Shown here one piece after another: positions 56,537-64,000 of a DNA stretch of 64,000 nucleotides (position 1 is its first letter; each line of letters begins with the position of its first letter). Source of the stretch: Halpernia frigidisoli. Lineage in GTDB: Bacteria > Bacteroidota > Bacteroidia > Flavobacteriales > Weeksellaceae. Below the pieces are notes generated by a model. It made no database searches and was not told where the DNA came from. It saw only the letters and a program-made list of their open reading frames with translations. The stretch lies in assembly GCF_900113805.1 (NCBI RefSeq), contig NZ_FOQT01000004.1:310001-374000 (forward strand), read 5' to 3'. A program made the position numbers and the translations under genes.

Positions 56537-56661
56537 TAATGTAACAATAAATCAATTTAACAGTGTAGCAATTGTAATTGGTAAATTGGTAAACTTTTTT
56601 ACTGTTACATTAGATTATCGCCCCTTTTATTCTAATAATTTATTTAAAAAAAATTAAAAGA

Positions 56662-58767
56662 ATGAAAGGATTTATTTTTTTAGGACTTTGTGCAGGTCCA
56701 TTATTTTTTGCACAATCTACCCAGGATTCTCTCACTACGAAAGAGATCGAGTCCGTTAATTTTACCCGCAGACTGCCGGTTGCAAAAGACATTATTAATG
56801 TTGAAAAAGATCTGAGCGGCAAAAATCTCGGTCAGGATCTACCCATTTTACTTAAGAATCAAACCTCGGTTTTATCAACTTCAGATGCTGGAAACGGCGT
56901 TGGTTACACGGGTTTTAGAATTCGTGGGGTTGGCGGTGCTTCAATTAACGTTATGTTAAATGGCGTTCCTTACAATGATTCTGAAAGTCAGGGCACTTAT
57001 TTTGTGGATGTTCCGGATCTTGCGAGTTCGGCGTCGCAAATCGTTATTCAGCGCGGCGTGGGAACTTCCAGCAATGGTGTTTCGGCTTTTGGCGCGAGTG
57101 TAAATGTTTTAACTAAAAATCCATCGGAAAAATTTTATTTAAAATCTGATGAAAGTTTTGGCTCATTTAATACTTATAAATATTCGGCGGAAATTGGTTC
57201 GGGGAAATTTTTAAATAATAAATTGTCTGTTTCGGGAAGATATTCTAAAATTCATTCTGACGGATATATTGACCGCGCTTTTTCCGATCTGGATTCTTAC
57301 CAGTTTTCTGCTTTATTTGAAGCCAATAAAACAAAATTGCGCTTTATTACTTTTGGTGGAAAGGAAAAGACGTACCAAGCTTATAATGGAATTGCACGCG
57401 AAACCTGGTTGACAGATCCAAAATTTAATATTTCAGGCGCGATTTTTAATTCTGATTATTCTCAGATCACTGGATTTTATGATGATGAAACGGATAATTA
57501 TAAACAAAACCATTATCAATTATTATGGGAACAAAATTTAAATAAAAACTGGAATTTAGAAACCACTTTTCATTACACAAAAGGGCAGGGTTACTACAAA
57601 AATTATAAACAGGACGCGGATTTTGCTAAATATAATTTGCCTAATATTTTCCTAAATAATCAGGAAATAACAAGTACAGATTTTACCCGGAAAAAGTGGC
57701 TAAATAATGATTTTTACGGCGCAGTTTCGACTTTGTATGGAAAGTTTCAAAACTTAGATCTGAATTTAGGCGCCGTTGCAAATCAATATTTTGGGCGACA
57801 TTACGGCAATGTTTCCGGTGTTCAGTTTCCACAAATTGACGAGTCTGAATATTATCGCAATTCTTCTTTAAAAAATGAAGTTTCCGGTTTTGCAAAAGCT
57901 TTGGTGAAAGCAGATCAGTTTGAATTTTTTGGCGATCTGCAATTAAGAAATATTGATTATTCTACTAAAATTCAACAGCAAGGTGATGATGAAGGTGCGG
58001 TTGTAGATAAAAACTGGCTCTTTTTTAATCCAAAAGTTGGGGTAAATTATCAAATCAACGGCGGAAAATTATTTTTGTCTTACGCGCATGCTCACCGTGA
58101 GCCAAACCGTGACGATCTTTTTTCAAACCCTGAAACGCAGCCGGAAAAACTGCACGATTTTGAAGCAGGTTTAGAAAAAACATTCGGTAAAGCCTCTTTC
58201 ACGGCTAATCTATATTATATGAATTATAAAAACCAGTTGGTTTATAATGGACAGATCAATAATGTGGGCGAATTTATCCGCATAAATTCAGGGAAAAGTT
58301 ACCGCGCAGGAATTGAAATAGCAACCATAATTCCACTTTCTGAAAAATTCCTTTTAGCTGCAAACGCCACTTTTAGTCAAAACAGAAATAGAGATTTTAC
58401 TACGGACGGGGGAAATTTAATTGGAAAAACACACATTTCACTTTCGCCTGATCTTCTGTCGAATCTTAGTTTGCAATATTCACCACTTAAAAATCTAAGC
58501 TTTAAAGTGCAAAATCAATATGTTGGCAAACAATATTTAGATAATTCTGATGATATTATTAACCGTTTAAATGATTATTTAATGACTGACCTTTCTGCGC
58601 AATATAATTTTAAGCTAAAAAAGAACGATTTTTCTTTAAATTTTTTGGTAAATAATGTTCTCGATAAAAAATACGTAAACAACGGTTTTGTTTATGAAGG
58701 TCCTTATTATTTTTCGCAAGCAGGCGTAAATTTTATGCTTGGTTTATCCTGGAAATTCACGAAATAA
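56662..58767 (+). CDS. TonB-dependent receptor under TPP control (probable thiamine uptake)
   Basis: A 701-residue outer-membrane receptor. After the signal peptide (ending FFAQS) comes a plug with DLPILLKNQTSVLSTSDAG, FRIRGVGGASINVMLNGVP and QIVIQRGVGTSSNGVSAFG, then a 22-strand barrel ending MLGLSWKFTK. The upstream THI box shows that thiamine pyrophosphate controls it, so it most likely imports thiamine or a precursor. No inner-membrane partner is next to it; that would be elsewhere. Confidence 0.9.
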   Translation: MKGFIFLGLCAGPLFFAQSTQDSLTTKEIESVNFTRRLPVAKDIINVEKDLSGKNLGQDLPILLKNQTSVLSTSDAGNGVGYTGFRIRGVGGASINVMLNGVPYNDSESQGTYFVDVPDLASSASQIVIQRGVGTSSNGVSAFGASVNVLTKNPSEKFYLKSDESFGSFNTYKYSAEIGSGKFLNNKLSVSGRYSKIHSDGYIDRAFSDLDSYQFSALFEANKTKLRFITFGGKEKTYQAYNGIARETWLTDPKFNISGAIFNSDYSQITGFYDDETDNYKQNHYQLLWEQNLNKNWNLETTFHYTKGQGYYKNYKQDADFAKYNLPNIFLNNQEITSTDFTRKKWLNNDFYGAVSTLYGKFQNLDLNLGAVANQYFGRHYGNVSGVQFPQIDESEYYRNSSLKNEVSGFAKALVKADQFEFFGDLQLRNIDYSTKIQQQGDDEGAVVDKNWLFFNPKVGVNYQINGGKLFLSYAHAHREPNRDDLFSNPETQPEKLHDFEAGLEKTFGKASFTANLYYMNYKNQLVYNGQINNVGEFIRINSGKSYRAGIEIATIIPLSEKFLLAANATFSQNRNRDFTTDGGNLIGKTHISLSPDLLSNLSLQYSPLKNLSFKVQNQYVGKQYLDNSDDIINRLNDYLMTDLSAQYNFKLKKNDFSLNFLVNNVLDKKYVNNGFVYEGPYYFSQAGVNFMLGLSWKFTK

Positions 58768-58792
58768 TTCCAAAAAATATCTAATTATAAAA

Positions 58793-58818
58793 GGCTGCCG
58801 ATTGGCAGTCTTTTTTTT
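58793..58818 (+). terminator. Intrinsic terminator of the TonB-dependent receptor gene
   Basis: GGCTGCC and GGCAGTC (one G-U pair) around four bases, followed by eight T. Confidence 0.85.
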
Positions 58819-58939
58819 ATCAAATTAAAATATTTATAAATTCAGAAATTTGCAAAGAGCCTTCTACAGGACGATTTTTCTCATTATGGGACAATGGTAA
58901 ACCGATTAACTTAAGTGAAATTTATAAGAAATTTAGCTT

Positions 58940-58966
58940 TTGAATGTGAATTATTTAATACATTTG
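58940..58966 (+). promoter_or_regulatory. Promoter of the T9SS cargo gene
   Basis: TTG (58940-58942) and TACATTTG (58959-58966) with 16 bases spacing. It places the transcript start near 58971, which supports the ATG at 58990 and rules out the longer frame from GTG 58915. Confidence 0.6.
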
Positions 58967-58989
58967 TTTTTAACAAAAAAATATTTTTT

Positions 58990-59664
58990 ATGAAAAAACT
59001 TTTATTTTCTTTCATTATTCTTGCAGGCAGTTTGTTAACAAATGCACAGCAAATGAAAATTACAATTACCGGAAGTACGGTAAAATTTACAACAAGAGTT
59101 GATAGTTCAACAGGAACAGATTGGACTTCAGCTCCTGTTTATTTGTACGCTTATTCTGAAGTAGCAGACAATTCTGCAGGTGTTTTTAAAGAACTTTTAG
59201 GTTCTTTTGGCGGCACAATTTTGGTGGACGATGGTATGGGTAATTTTAGCACAACGGTAAATTTATCGTCTTTTTATCCATCGGGAACTGTTGTAAACAA
59301 CATCAAATTTATTTACACAGCGCCGAACGGTTCTGGTGGATTTTTCCAAAATCCAGGTTCAGGAGGTTTTAGTACGACAGATGCGTCGCATACTTCTGGT
59401 TGGAGCGCTGTTACAGTTGCAAGTTTAGGTGTAAACGATTTGTCAAATGCTAAGAAAAATTCTTTCGTGGCAAATGGTAAACTTTACACAAAACAAACGG
59501 GTAATTTAGATGTTAAAGTTTATGACATGACTGGTAAAATCGTTGCACAATCTCAGGTGAAATCTTCGGATGCAGCTTTAGATCTTAATGTGAAACAAAC
59601 CGGAACTTACATTGTAAAAGTATCCAATGGAAGCCAAACAGAAACAGTGAAATTTATCAAATAA
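58990..59664 (+). CDS. T9SS type A cargo protein with beta domain
   Basis: A 224-residue protein starting at ATG 58990. It has a signal peptide (MKKLLFSFIILAGSLLTNAQ), a beta-sandwich domain (QMKITITGSTVKFTTRVDSS, then NIKFIYTAPNGSGGFFQNPG) resembling SusE/SusF-like starch-binding modules, and a type A sorting domain (about residues 145-224, GVNDLSNAKKNSF then QTGTYIVKVSNGSQTETVKF). It is secreted through T9SS to the cell surface. The ligand is not known. Confidence 0.78.
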   Translation: MKKLLFSFIILAGSLLTNAQQMKITITGSTVKFTTRVDSSTGTDWTSAPVYLYAYSEVADNSAGVFKELLGSFGGTILVDDGMGNFSTTVNLSSFYPSGTVVNNIKFIYTAPNGSGGFFQNPGSGGFSTTDASHTSGWSAVTVASLGVNDLSNAKKNSFVANGKLYTKQTGNLDVKVYDMTGKIVAQSQVKSSDAALDLNVKQTGTYIVKVSNGSQTETVKFIK

Positions 59665-59687
59665 TTTTCTTTGTTTTAAATTTTAAA

Positions 59688-59715
59688 AGACTGCTTTTTA
59701 GCGGTCTTTTTTTTT
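59688..59715 (+). terminator. Intrinsic terminator of the T9SS cargo gene
   Basis: AGACTGC and GCGGTCT (one G-U pair) around six bases, followed by eight or more T. Confidence 0.85.
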
Positions 59716-59729
59716 GATTAAATTTACTT

Positions 59730-59737
59730 TAAATTTG
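59730..59737 (+). promoter_or_regulatory. -7 box of the HU-domain protein gene
   Basis: TAAATTTG matches TAnnTTTG, eight bases before the first ATG (59746). The mRNA leader would be only two to four bases long. Confidence 0.5.
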
Positions 59738-59745
59738 CGCAAATT

Positions 59746-60423
59746 ATGATGATGACGGATCTTATCTTAAAATATTTATCGCTCAATAATCAAGTTAAAA
59801 TTTCGGGTTTTGGTATTTTTTACCAGAAAGATTCGCCTGCATTTTATGACGAAACAACTGCTGCACTTTTACCGCCGGGAAAAGAACTTTTTTTCACAGT
59901 TGATTTTGATTTAAAAGACAATGAATTTGCCCGGTTTTTTGCGGGACAAAAAAATATGACGATTGGCGAAAGCGAAGCAAAAATTCTCGAAACTGCCAAT
60001 TACTGGAAATCAACGTTAGAAAATAACAAAGAACTTGAAATTCCTGAACTCGGAAATTTTTATGTAAATGATACAGAACTTGTCTTCAAAGGAAAACGTT
60101 TGATCACTCATAATCCGGATAATTTTGGACTTGAAGAAGTAAATCTTTCGCAGTTGAAAAAAAGCACTTTTACCGAAATTTCATCAGAACCAAACGATTA
60201 TAAAAAAAGCACTAACAAAGTTTGGTGGTTGCTTTTTATCCTTCCTGCAGCAGTAATTATTTATTACGCGACGCAAAATCCCGAATTGATTTTCGGAAAA
60301 AAATCATTTCCTCAGCCAAATAAAATAAAATCGAATCCGGTAAGTAAAAAAGACAGTTTAAAAAATAAAACCGTAAAAATGGATTCTGTTTCTCTAAAAA
60401 ATACTCAAAATGCCCAAAAATAA
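59746..60423 (+). CDS. Tandem HU-like (CCDC81-type) membrane protein without SPOR
   Basis: A 225-residue protein. Residues 1 to about 75 (QVKISGFGIFYQKDSPAFYD) and about 80-140 (ELEIPELGNFYVNDTELVFK) are two HU/CCDC81-like modules. A membrane helix (VWWLLFILPAAVIIYYATQ, about 172-190) and a basic tail follow. Many Bacteroidetes relatives end in a SPOR domain that binds septal peptidoglycan; none is present here. Three tandem ATG codons open the gene. The next gene starts 14 bases before its end. Confidence 0.75.
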   Translation: MMMTDLILKYLSLNNQVKISGFGIFYQKDSPAFYDETTAALLPPGKELFFTVDFDLKDNEFARFFAGQKNMTIGESEAKILETANYWKSTLENNKELEIPELGNFYVNDTELVFKGKRLITHNPDNFGLEEVNLSQLKKSTFTEISSEPNDYKKSTNKVWWLLFILPAAVIIYYATQNPELIFGKKSFPQPNKIKSNPVSKKDSLKNKTVKMDSVSLKNTQNAQK

Positions 60424-60928
60424 AAAGACCGTTGGTGAATCGCTGACGGTGATGACAAATATCGTTTTACCCAACGAAACCAATTCCTTAAGAAATTTAT
60501 TCGGTGGAGAATTGCTTGCAAAAATGGACCGTTGCGCCGCAATTGCTGCTGCCAGACATTGCGCCAGAAGAGTTGTGACGGCTTCAGTGAACCACGTTTC
60601 TTTCGATAAACCCATTCCCGAAGGCGGAATTGTGGTTTTGGAAGCCAAAGTTTCCCGCGCATTTTCCACCTCTATGGAAATTTACGTAGACGTTTGGTTG
60701 GACGATCCCATAAGACAAACGAAAGTGCATACCAATGATGGTATTTACACTTTCGTCGCGGTCGATGAATATAACGTTCCTGTGCCAATTCCGGAGGCAA
60801 TTCCAGAAACTGATCAGGAAATCGAACGCTGGAATGCGGCGTTGCGCAGAAAAGAATTGTCTCTCATTTTAGGAGGCAGAATGAAGGCCGAAGACAGCGT
60901 AGAATTGAAAAAACTATTTTCCAAGTAA
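60410..60928 (+). CDS. Acyl-CoA thioesterase (hotdog fold)
   Basis: A 172-residue hotdog-fold enzyme that releases free fatty acid from acyl-CoA. The first part has NIVLPNETNSLRNLFGGELL with the key MDRCAAIAAARHC, then VVTASVNHVSFDKPIPEGGI. The C-terminus is rich in charged residues. It overlaps the preceding gene by 14 bases, so it is co-translated with the HU-like protein. Confidence 0.92.
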   Translation: MPKNKKTVGESLTVMTNIVLPNETNSLRNLFGGELLAKMDRCAAIAAARHCARRVVTASVNHVSFDKPIPEGGIVVLEAKVSRAFSTSMEIYVDVWLDDPIRQTKVHTNDGIYTFVAVDEYNVPVPIPEAIPETDQEIERWNAALRRKELSLILGGRMKAEDSVELKKLFSK

Positions 60929-60935
60929 ATTTTTT

Positions 60936-61017
60936 GGGCAGCTTTATCCGTCTTCCGTTCCCGCTTTTTTGCTCGTCGCTCCTCCTCACAAAAAGAGCTC
61001 CACTCAAGCCGGGCTGC
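60936..61017. repeat. Dispersed GC-richer repeat, copy 2
   Basis: An 82-base block with GGGCAGC at the left end and GGGCTGC at the right, so the ends are largely inverted (GCAGC/GCTGC). Its reverse complement aligns with 56281-56357. The inner part, CTTCCGTTCCCGCTTTTTT and GAGCTCCACTCAAGCC, matches that copy block by block. It lies between the thioesterase and the dehydrogenase genes. I recall very similar elements in other Chryseobacterium-type genomes. Confidence 0.7.
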
Positions 61018-61061
61018 AAAGTGTCGCAAATAATTCGGTAATTTTTTTAAAATAAAACTTT

Positions 61062-61991
61062 ATGATGATCTTACTTTTAGATAAAAATCATCCTTTAATA
61101 GAAGAACAACTTTCTGCCAAAGGTTTCACTTTTGAGGAAGATTTTACTTCAACTTACGAGGAGGTTTTAGAAAAAATTTCAGATTTTGAAGGTGTCATTA
61201 TCCGCAGTAGAATTCCTTTAGACGAAAATTTCCTGCGTCACGCCAAGCATTTAAAATTCATCGCGAGAGTTGGCGCAGGAATGGAAAATATTAATGTTGA
61301 AGTCGCAAAAGAATTAGGAATTTCTTTGATAAATTCGCCGGAAGGAAACCGTGATGCCGTTGCAGAACAGGTTTTAGGAATGATTTTGCTTTTAACAAAC
61401 CGGTTAATTATTTCTTCAGAAGAAGTAAAAAAAGGAATCTGGAAACGAGAAGAAAACCGTGGCGAAGAATTATTGGGCAAAACTTTCGGAATTATTGGTT
61501 ATGGAAATATGGGAAAAGCCGTTGCTAAAAGATTAAGTGGTTTTAGTACGAAAACCATATTTTATGATATTTTGCCCAATTTATCAGACGAATTTGCAAC
61601 ACAGGTTTCATTAGAAGAATTACAAAAAAATGCAGATTTTATAAGTTTACATTTGCCGATCGACAAAAGCACACATTACATTATTAATGAAGACTTCATC
61701 TCAAAAATGCAGAAAAACTTCTATATAATAAACACAGCGCGCGGAAAAAACATCGATACAGAAGCGCTTGCTAATGCTTTAAAATCCGGAAAAATAAAAG
61801 GTGCAGCTTTCGATGTTTTGGAATTCGAAAAAGCCTCCTTTGAAAATATCGAGATTGAAAACATGGATTTAGATTTCCTTTTAAATTCAGAAAAAGTTTT
61901 GATCACACCACATATTGCCGGTTGGACTATTGAAAGTAAAGAGAAACTAGCGCAGGTAATCGTTGATAAAATTCTGTTAAAGTATTCTTAA
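61062..61991 (+). CDS. D-2-hydroxyacid dehydrogenase (phosphoglycerate dehydrogenase-like)
   Basis: A 309-residue NAD(P)-dependent oxidoreductase. Features are IARVGAGMENIN (substrate-binding loop), the Rossmann motif GIIGYGNMGKAVAKRL, the catalytic region NTARGKNIDTEALANALKSG and the histidine in LITPHIAG. No C-terminal ACT domain is present. It could be serine-pathway SerA or a general hydroxyacid reductase; sequence alone does not decide. Confidence 0.88.
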   Translation: MMILLLDKNHPLIEEQLSAKGFTFEEDFTSTYEEVLEKISDFEGVIIRSRIPLDENFLRHAKHLKFIARVGAGMENINVEVAKELGISLINSPEGNRDAVAEQVLGMILLLTNRLIISSEEVKKGIWKREENRGEELLGKTFGIIGYGNMGKAVAKRLSGFSTKTIFYDILPNLSDEFATQVSLEELQKNADFISLHLPIDKSTHYIINEDFISKMQKNFYIINTARGKNIDTEALANALKSGKIKGAAFDVLEFEKASFENIEIENMDLDFLLNSEKVLITPHIAGWTIESKEKLAQVIVDKILLKYS

Positions 61992-62065
61992 TCTTTTGTG
62001 CAGGCTTAGGTTTTAAAAAGAATATTCCTAAATTCGTTTTTTCAAAAAAAAATCTGCCTTTAATA

Positions 62066-63310
62066 ATGCTGTACCGTACTTTTCTATTTTTATTTTTGGC
62101 TTTAAGCCTTTCATCCTGCAATAAAAAATCCGAGACAAATAGTAAAATTTCTGAAACCAAACTTCCAAATTTTGGAAATGTGGATGTTGACAAAATTTTC
62201 ACGGATACCAATAACAGTTTACAAAACGAAGATTCCGTAAAAAAAACAATCAGAAACTATTACGAAAATGTCTGGGAAAAAGGAAACTTAAGTGGTGGAC
62301 TTTTAGTGGCGAAAGGCAATAATATCTTATTTGAAGATTACAGAGGTTTTGGCCAAGTTAATGATAAGATGCCGATCGATAAAAATACGCCTCTGCACGT
62401 TGCATCAGTTTCCAAAACAATGACAGCAATGGCCACGATGAAATTAGTGGAAGGCGGTTTGCTGAAGTTGGACGATCATTTAACTAAGTTTTTTCCTAAA
62501 TTTCCATATCCTGAAGTCACGGTTTTTAATCTTTTAACGCAGAGAAGCGGTTTGCCAAAATATGAGCTATTTATTGAAAAAATAGATCCCGCAGCAGCAG
62601 AAATGAAGAAAAAGTATCTTACAAACCAAGATATTCTTAATCTACTTACAGCCTACAAACCTGAACTCGCAAGGCCAACAAATTCAGGATTTATGTATTG
62701 TAACACCAATTTTGCGATGTTGGCTTTGATTGTTGAAAAAGTAACAAAAATGCCTTTCCCGCAAGCAATGCAGGAAATACTTTTCAGACCTTTAAAAATG
62801 GATCATACTTATATTTATAAAGAAAAAGATTCTATAACAGCATCACGATCATTTTTTAACGGCAATAACAGACTTTATCCGTTGGACCATTTAGACTTAA
62901 TTTATGGGGATAAAAATGTGTACACCACACCACGAGATTTGTTGAATTTTTCCAAAGCGTTATATGCGAAGAATTTTCTGAGGGCTGATTTGATGAAATT
63001 AGTTTTTGAGCCGCATAGTAATGAAAACCCCGGCATTAACAACTATGGCGTAGGTTTTAGGATGAAAATTTTTGATAATGGTGAAAAACTTACCTATCAC
63101 AACGGTTGGTGGCATGGCAGTAATGCAGTATTTGCGCACCTTTTAAAATCTAATGTTACTATTATAGCAATCGGAAATAAGTATTCCTCACGCGTTTATT
63201 CGGCACTTTCTCTTTCAGGTTTATTTGAAGATTTTCCTTATGAAACTGAAAAATTATTAGAGGTGACTAATCCAAAAGACAGTTTAAAAACAGATGAAGG
63301 TGCTGAATAA
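62066..63310 (+). CDS. Class C beta-lactamase-like serine hydrolase lipoprotein
   Basis: A 414-residue lipoprotein with lipobox LSSC (Cys18). The SXXK motif is S114-V-S-K117 (HVASVSKTM), the YXN motif is YCN near residue 210, and the third motif is HNGWWHG near residue 348 in place of KTG. This family includes esterases, D-aminopeptidases and penicillin-binding proteins; it does not by itself imply antibiotic resistance. It acts in the periplasm or on the cell surface. The Ig-like lipoprotein gene follows by 47 bases. Confidence 0.88.
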   Translation: MLYRTFLFLFLALSLSSCNKKSETNSKISETKLPNFGNVDVDKIFTDTNNSLQNEDSVKKTIRNYYENVWEKGNLSGGLLVAKGNNILFEDYRGFGQVNDKMPIDKNTPLHVASVSKTMTAMATMKLVEGGLLKLDDHLTKFFPKFPYPEVTVFNLLTQRSGLPKYELFIEKIDPAAAEMKKKYLTNQDILNLLTAYKPELARPTNSGFMYCNTNFAMLALIVEKVTKMPFPQAMQEILFRPLKMDHTYIYKEKDSITASRSFFNGNNRLYPLDHLDLIYGDKNVYTTPRDLLNFSKALYAKNFLRADLMKLVFEPHSNENPGINNYGVGFRMKIFDNGEKLTYHNGWWHGSNAVFAHLLKSNVTIIAIGNKYSSRVYSALSLSGLFEDFPYETEKLLEVTNPKDSLKTDEGAE

Positions 63311-63357
63311 GGATTTTAGGCAGGAAAATCCGTAACTTCTCAGCCGATTTAAATCAT

Positions 63358-64000
63358 ATGAAAAATTATATTTTTTTAATTTTAATTGCGCTTCTCACAG
63401 CATCCTGCGCACGCGTTGGTTCACCTGTAGGTGGAACAAAAGATTCAATTGCGCCCCAATTTTTGGGTTCAAATATAGATTCTTCCAGAGTAAACGTGCC
63501 GCGCGATATTCATCAGCTGCGTTTGGATTTTGATGAATACATTACTTTAAAAGATATTTCAAAAAACTTAATAATTTCTCCACCAATCACGCAGATCTCA
63601 AAAATTTTACCTTCAAATCTTTCAACAAAATTTGTTTTGATCCAGTGGAAAGACACATTAAAGGCAAATACAACTTATAGTTTTAATTTCGGAAACGCAA
63701 TATTGGATAACAATGAGGGAAACCCGCTTCCATACTTTAATTATGCGTTTTCAACCGGTGACAAAATTGATAATCTGTACATAAGCGGCGAGGTAAAAGA
63801 TGCTTTCGCAAGTAAAAAGAAAGGTGAAGACTACAAAGACGGAAATATCGTGGTCGGACTTTTTCAGGCAAAAGATTCTATGGATTACCGTCAAAAACCA
63901 TATTACATCACAAAAGCTGATCCCGACGGCTATTTTGAACTAAATTATCTTTCGCCTGGAAAATATAAAATTGTAGCTTTTGAAGATGCGAACAGCAACT
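63358..64000 (+). CDS. Ig-like (Big_5) lipoprotein, truncated by the window edge
   Basis: A reading frame open to the right edge. It starts at ATG 63358 with a lipoprotein signal (MKNYIFLILIALLTASCARV, Cys near residue 17), then GSPVGGTKDSIAPQFLGSNI. An Ig-like Big_5 domain (about residues 30-130: RLDFDEYITLKDISKNLIIS, then TTYSFNFGNAILDNNEGNPL) and a carboxypeptidase-regulatory-like segment (GYFELNYLSPGKYKIVAFED) follow. This matches a large family of Bacteroidetes lipoproteins. The C-terminus is outside the window. Confidence 0.85.
   Translation, partial: MKNYIFLILIALLTASCARVGSPVGGTKDSIAPQFLGSNIDSSRVNVPRDIHQLRLDFDEYITLKDISKNLIISPPITQISKILPSNLSTKFVLIQWKDTLKANTTYSFNFGNAILDNNEGNPLPYFNYAFSTGDKIDNLYISGEVKDAFASKKKGEDYKDGNIVVGLFQAKDSMDYRQKPYYITKADPDGYFELNYLSPGKYKIVAFEDANSN

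Noticed and set aside
60394-60669. Two minus-strand frames opposite the thioesterase gene
   Set aside because: Both are shadows; the plus-strand hotdog protein is clear.

Overview
The window looks like chromosomal DNA of a Weeksellaceae flavobacterium (Chryseobacterium, Kaistella or Epilithonimonas clade). It is AT-rich. Several promoters show the Bacteroidetes -7 box TAnnTTTG, and Shine-Dalgarno sites are mostly absent. It encodes GLPGLI proteins, type IX secretion (T9SS) cargo, a fused CcoN-CcoO cbb3 oxidase and TonB-dependent receptors. No rRNA, tRNA, CRISPR array or transposase was recognised. I count about 56 protein genes, including two cut by the window edges and one 58-residue gene.

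Layout. 1-4783 (minus): start of an MlaE-like permease, a polyprenyl-phosphate sugar transferase, queE, folD and pgi. 4971-11426: an orphan GLPGLI protein, small envelope proteins, DoxX, an AI-2E family transporter and lon. 11788-18305 (plus): a membrane-anchored SurA/PpiD-like foldase, an MlaD protein, two Fe-S oxidoreductase subunits with a GNAT gene between them, and two small genes. 18378-22693 (plus): a GT4 glycosyltransferase, a Wzx-like flippase, a lipoprotein and serS. 22746-28050 (minus): a tightly coupled three-gene glycosylation operon (GT2, TMTC-like GT-C protein with TPRs, YfhO). 28135-29699 (minus): a tiny T9SS cargo gene and a C1q-like surface protein. 29700-30410: no gene, but back-to-back terminators. 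30411-39354 (minus): a complete cbb3 oxidase cluster with assembly factors, divergent from a Crp/Fnr regulator. 40204-41934: panB and two small genes.

41946-46271 is the most unusual part. A divergent XRE-type regulator faces an operon of a secreted Gly/Ala-rich two-cysteine peptide, a GLPGLI protein and an outer-membrane barrel. A strong hairpin lies after the peptide gene and a palindromic operator lies between the divergent promoters. The block sits directly upstream of rluA, and a 25-bp sequence resembling the rluA start (20/25 identical) lies on its far side, as if the block had been inserted at the rluA 5' end. I read it as a mobile or recently acquired peptide-export or peptide-processing cassette. 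The function is not known.

46272-64000: rluA, a surface protein, a TonB-type barrel, a Tat-exported GH1 beta-glucosidase, aconitase, a CD225/DUF2752 pair, a WG-repeat protein, a TPP riboswitch controlling a TonB-dependent receptor, a T9SS cargo protein, a tandem-HU membrane protein, an acyl-CoA thioesterase, a 2-hydroxyacid dehydrogenase, a class C beta-lactamase-like lipoprotein, and the start of an Ig-like lipoprotein. Two inverted copies of a GC-richer dispersed repeat lie at 56281-56402 and 60936-61017.
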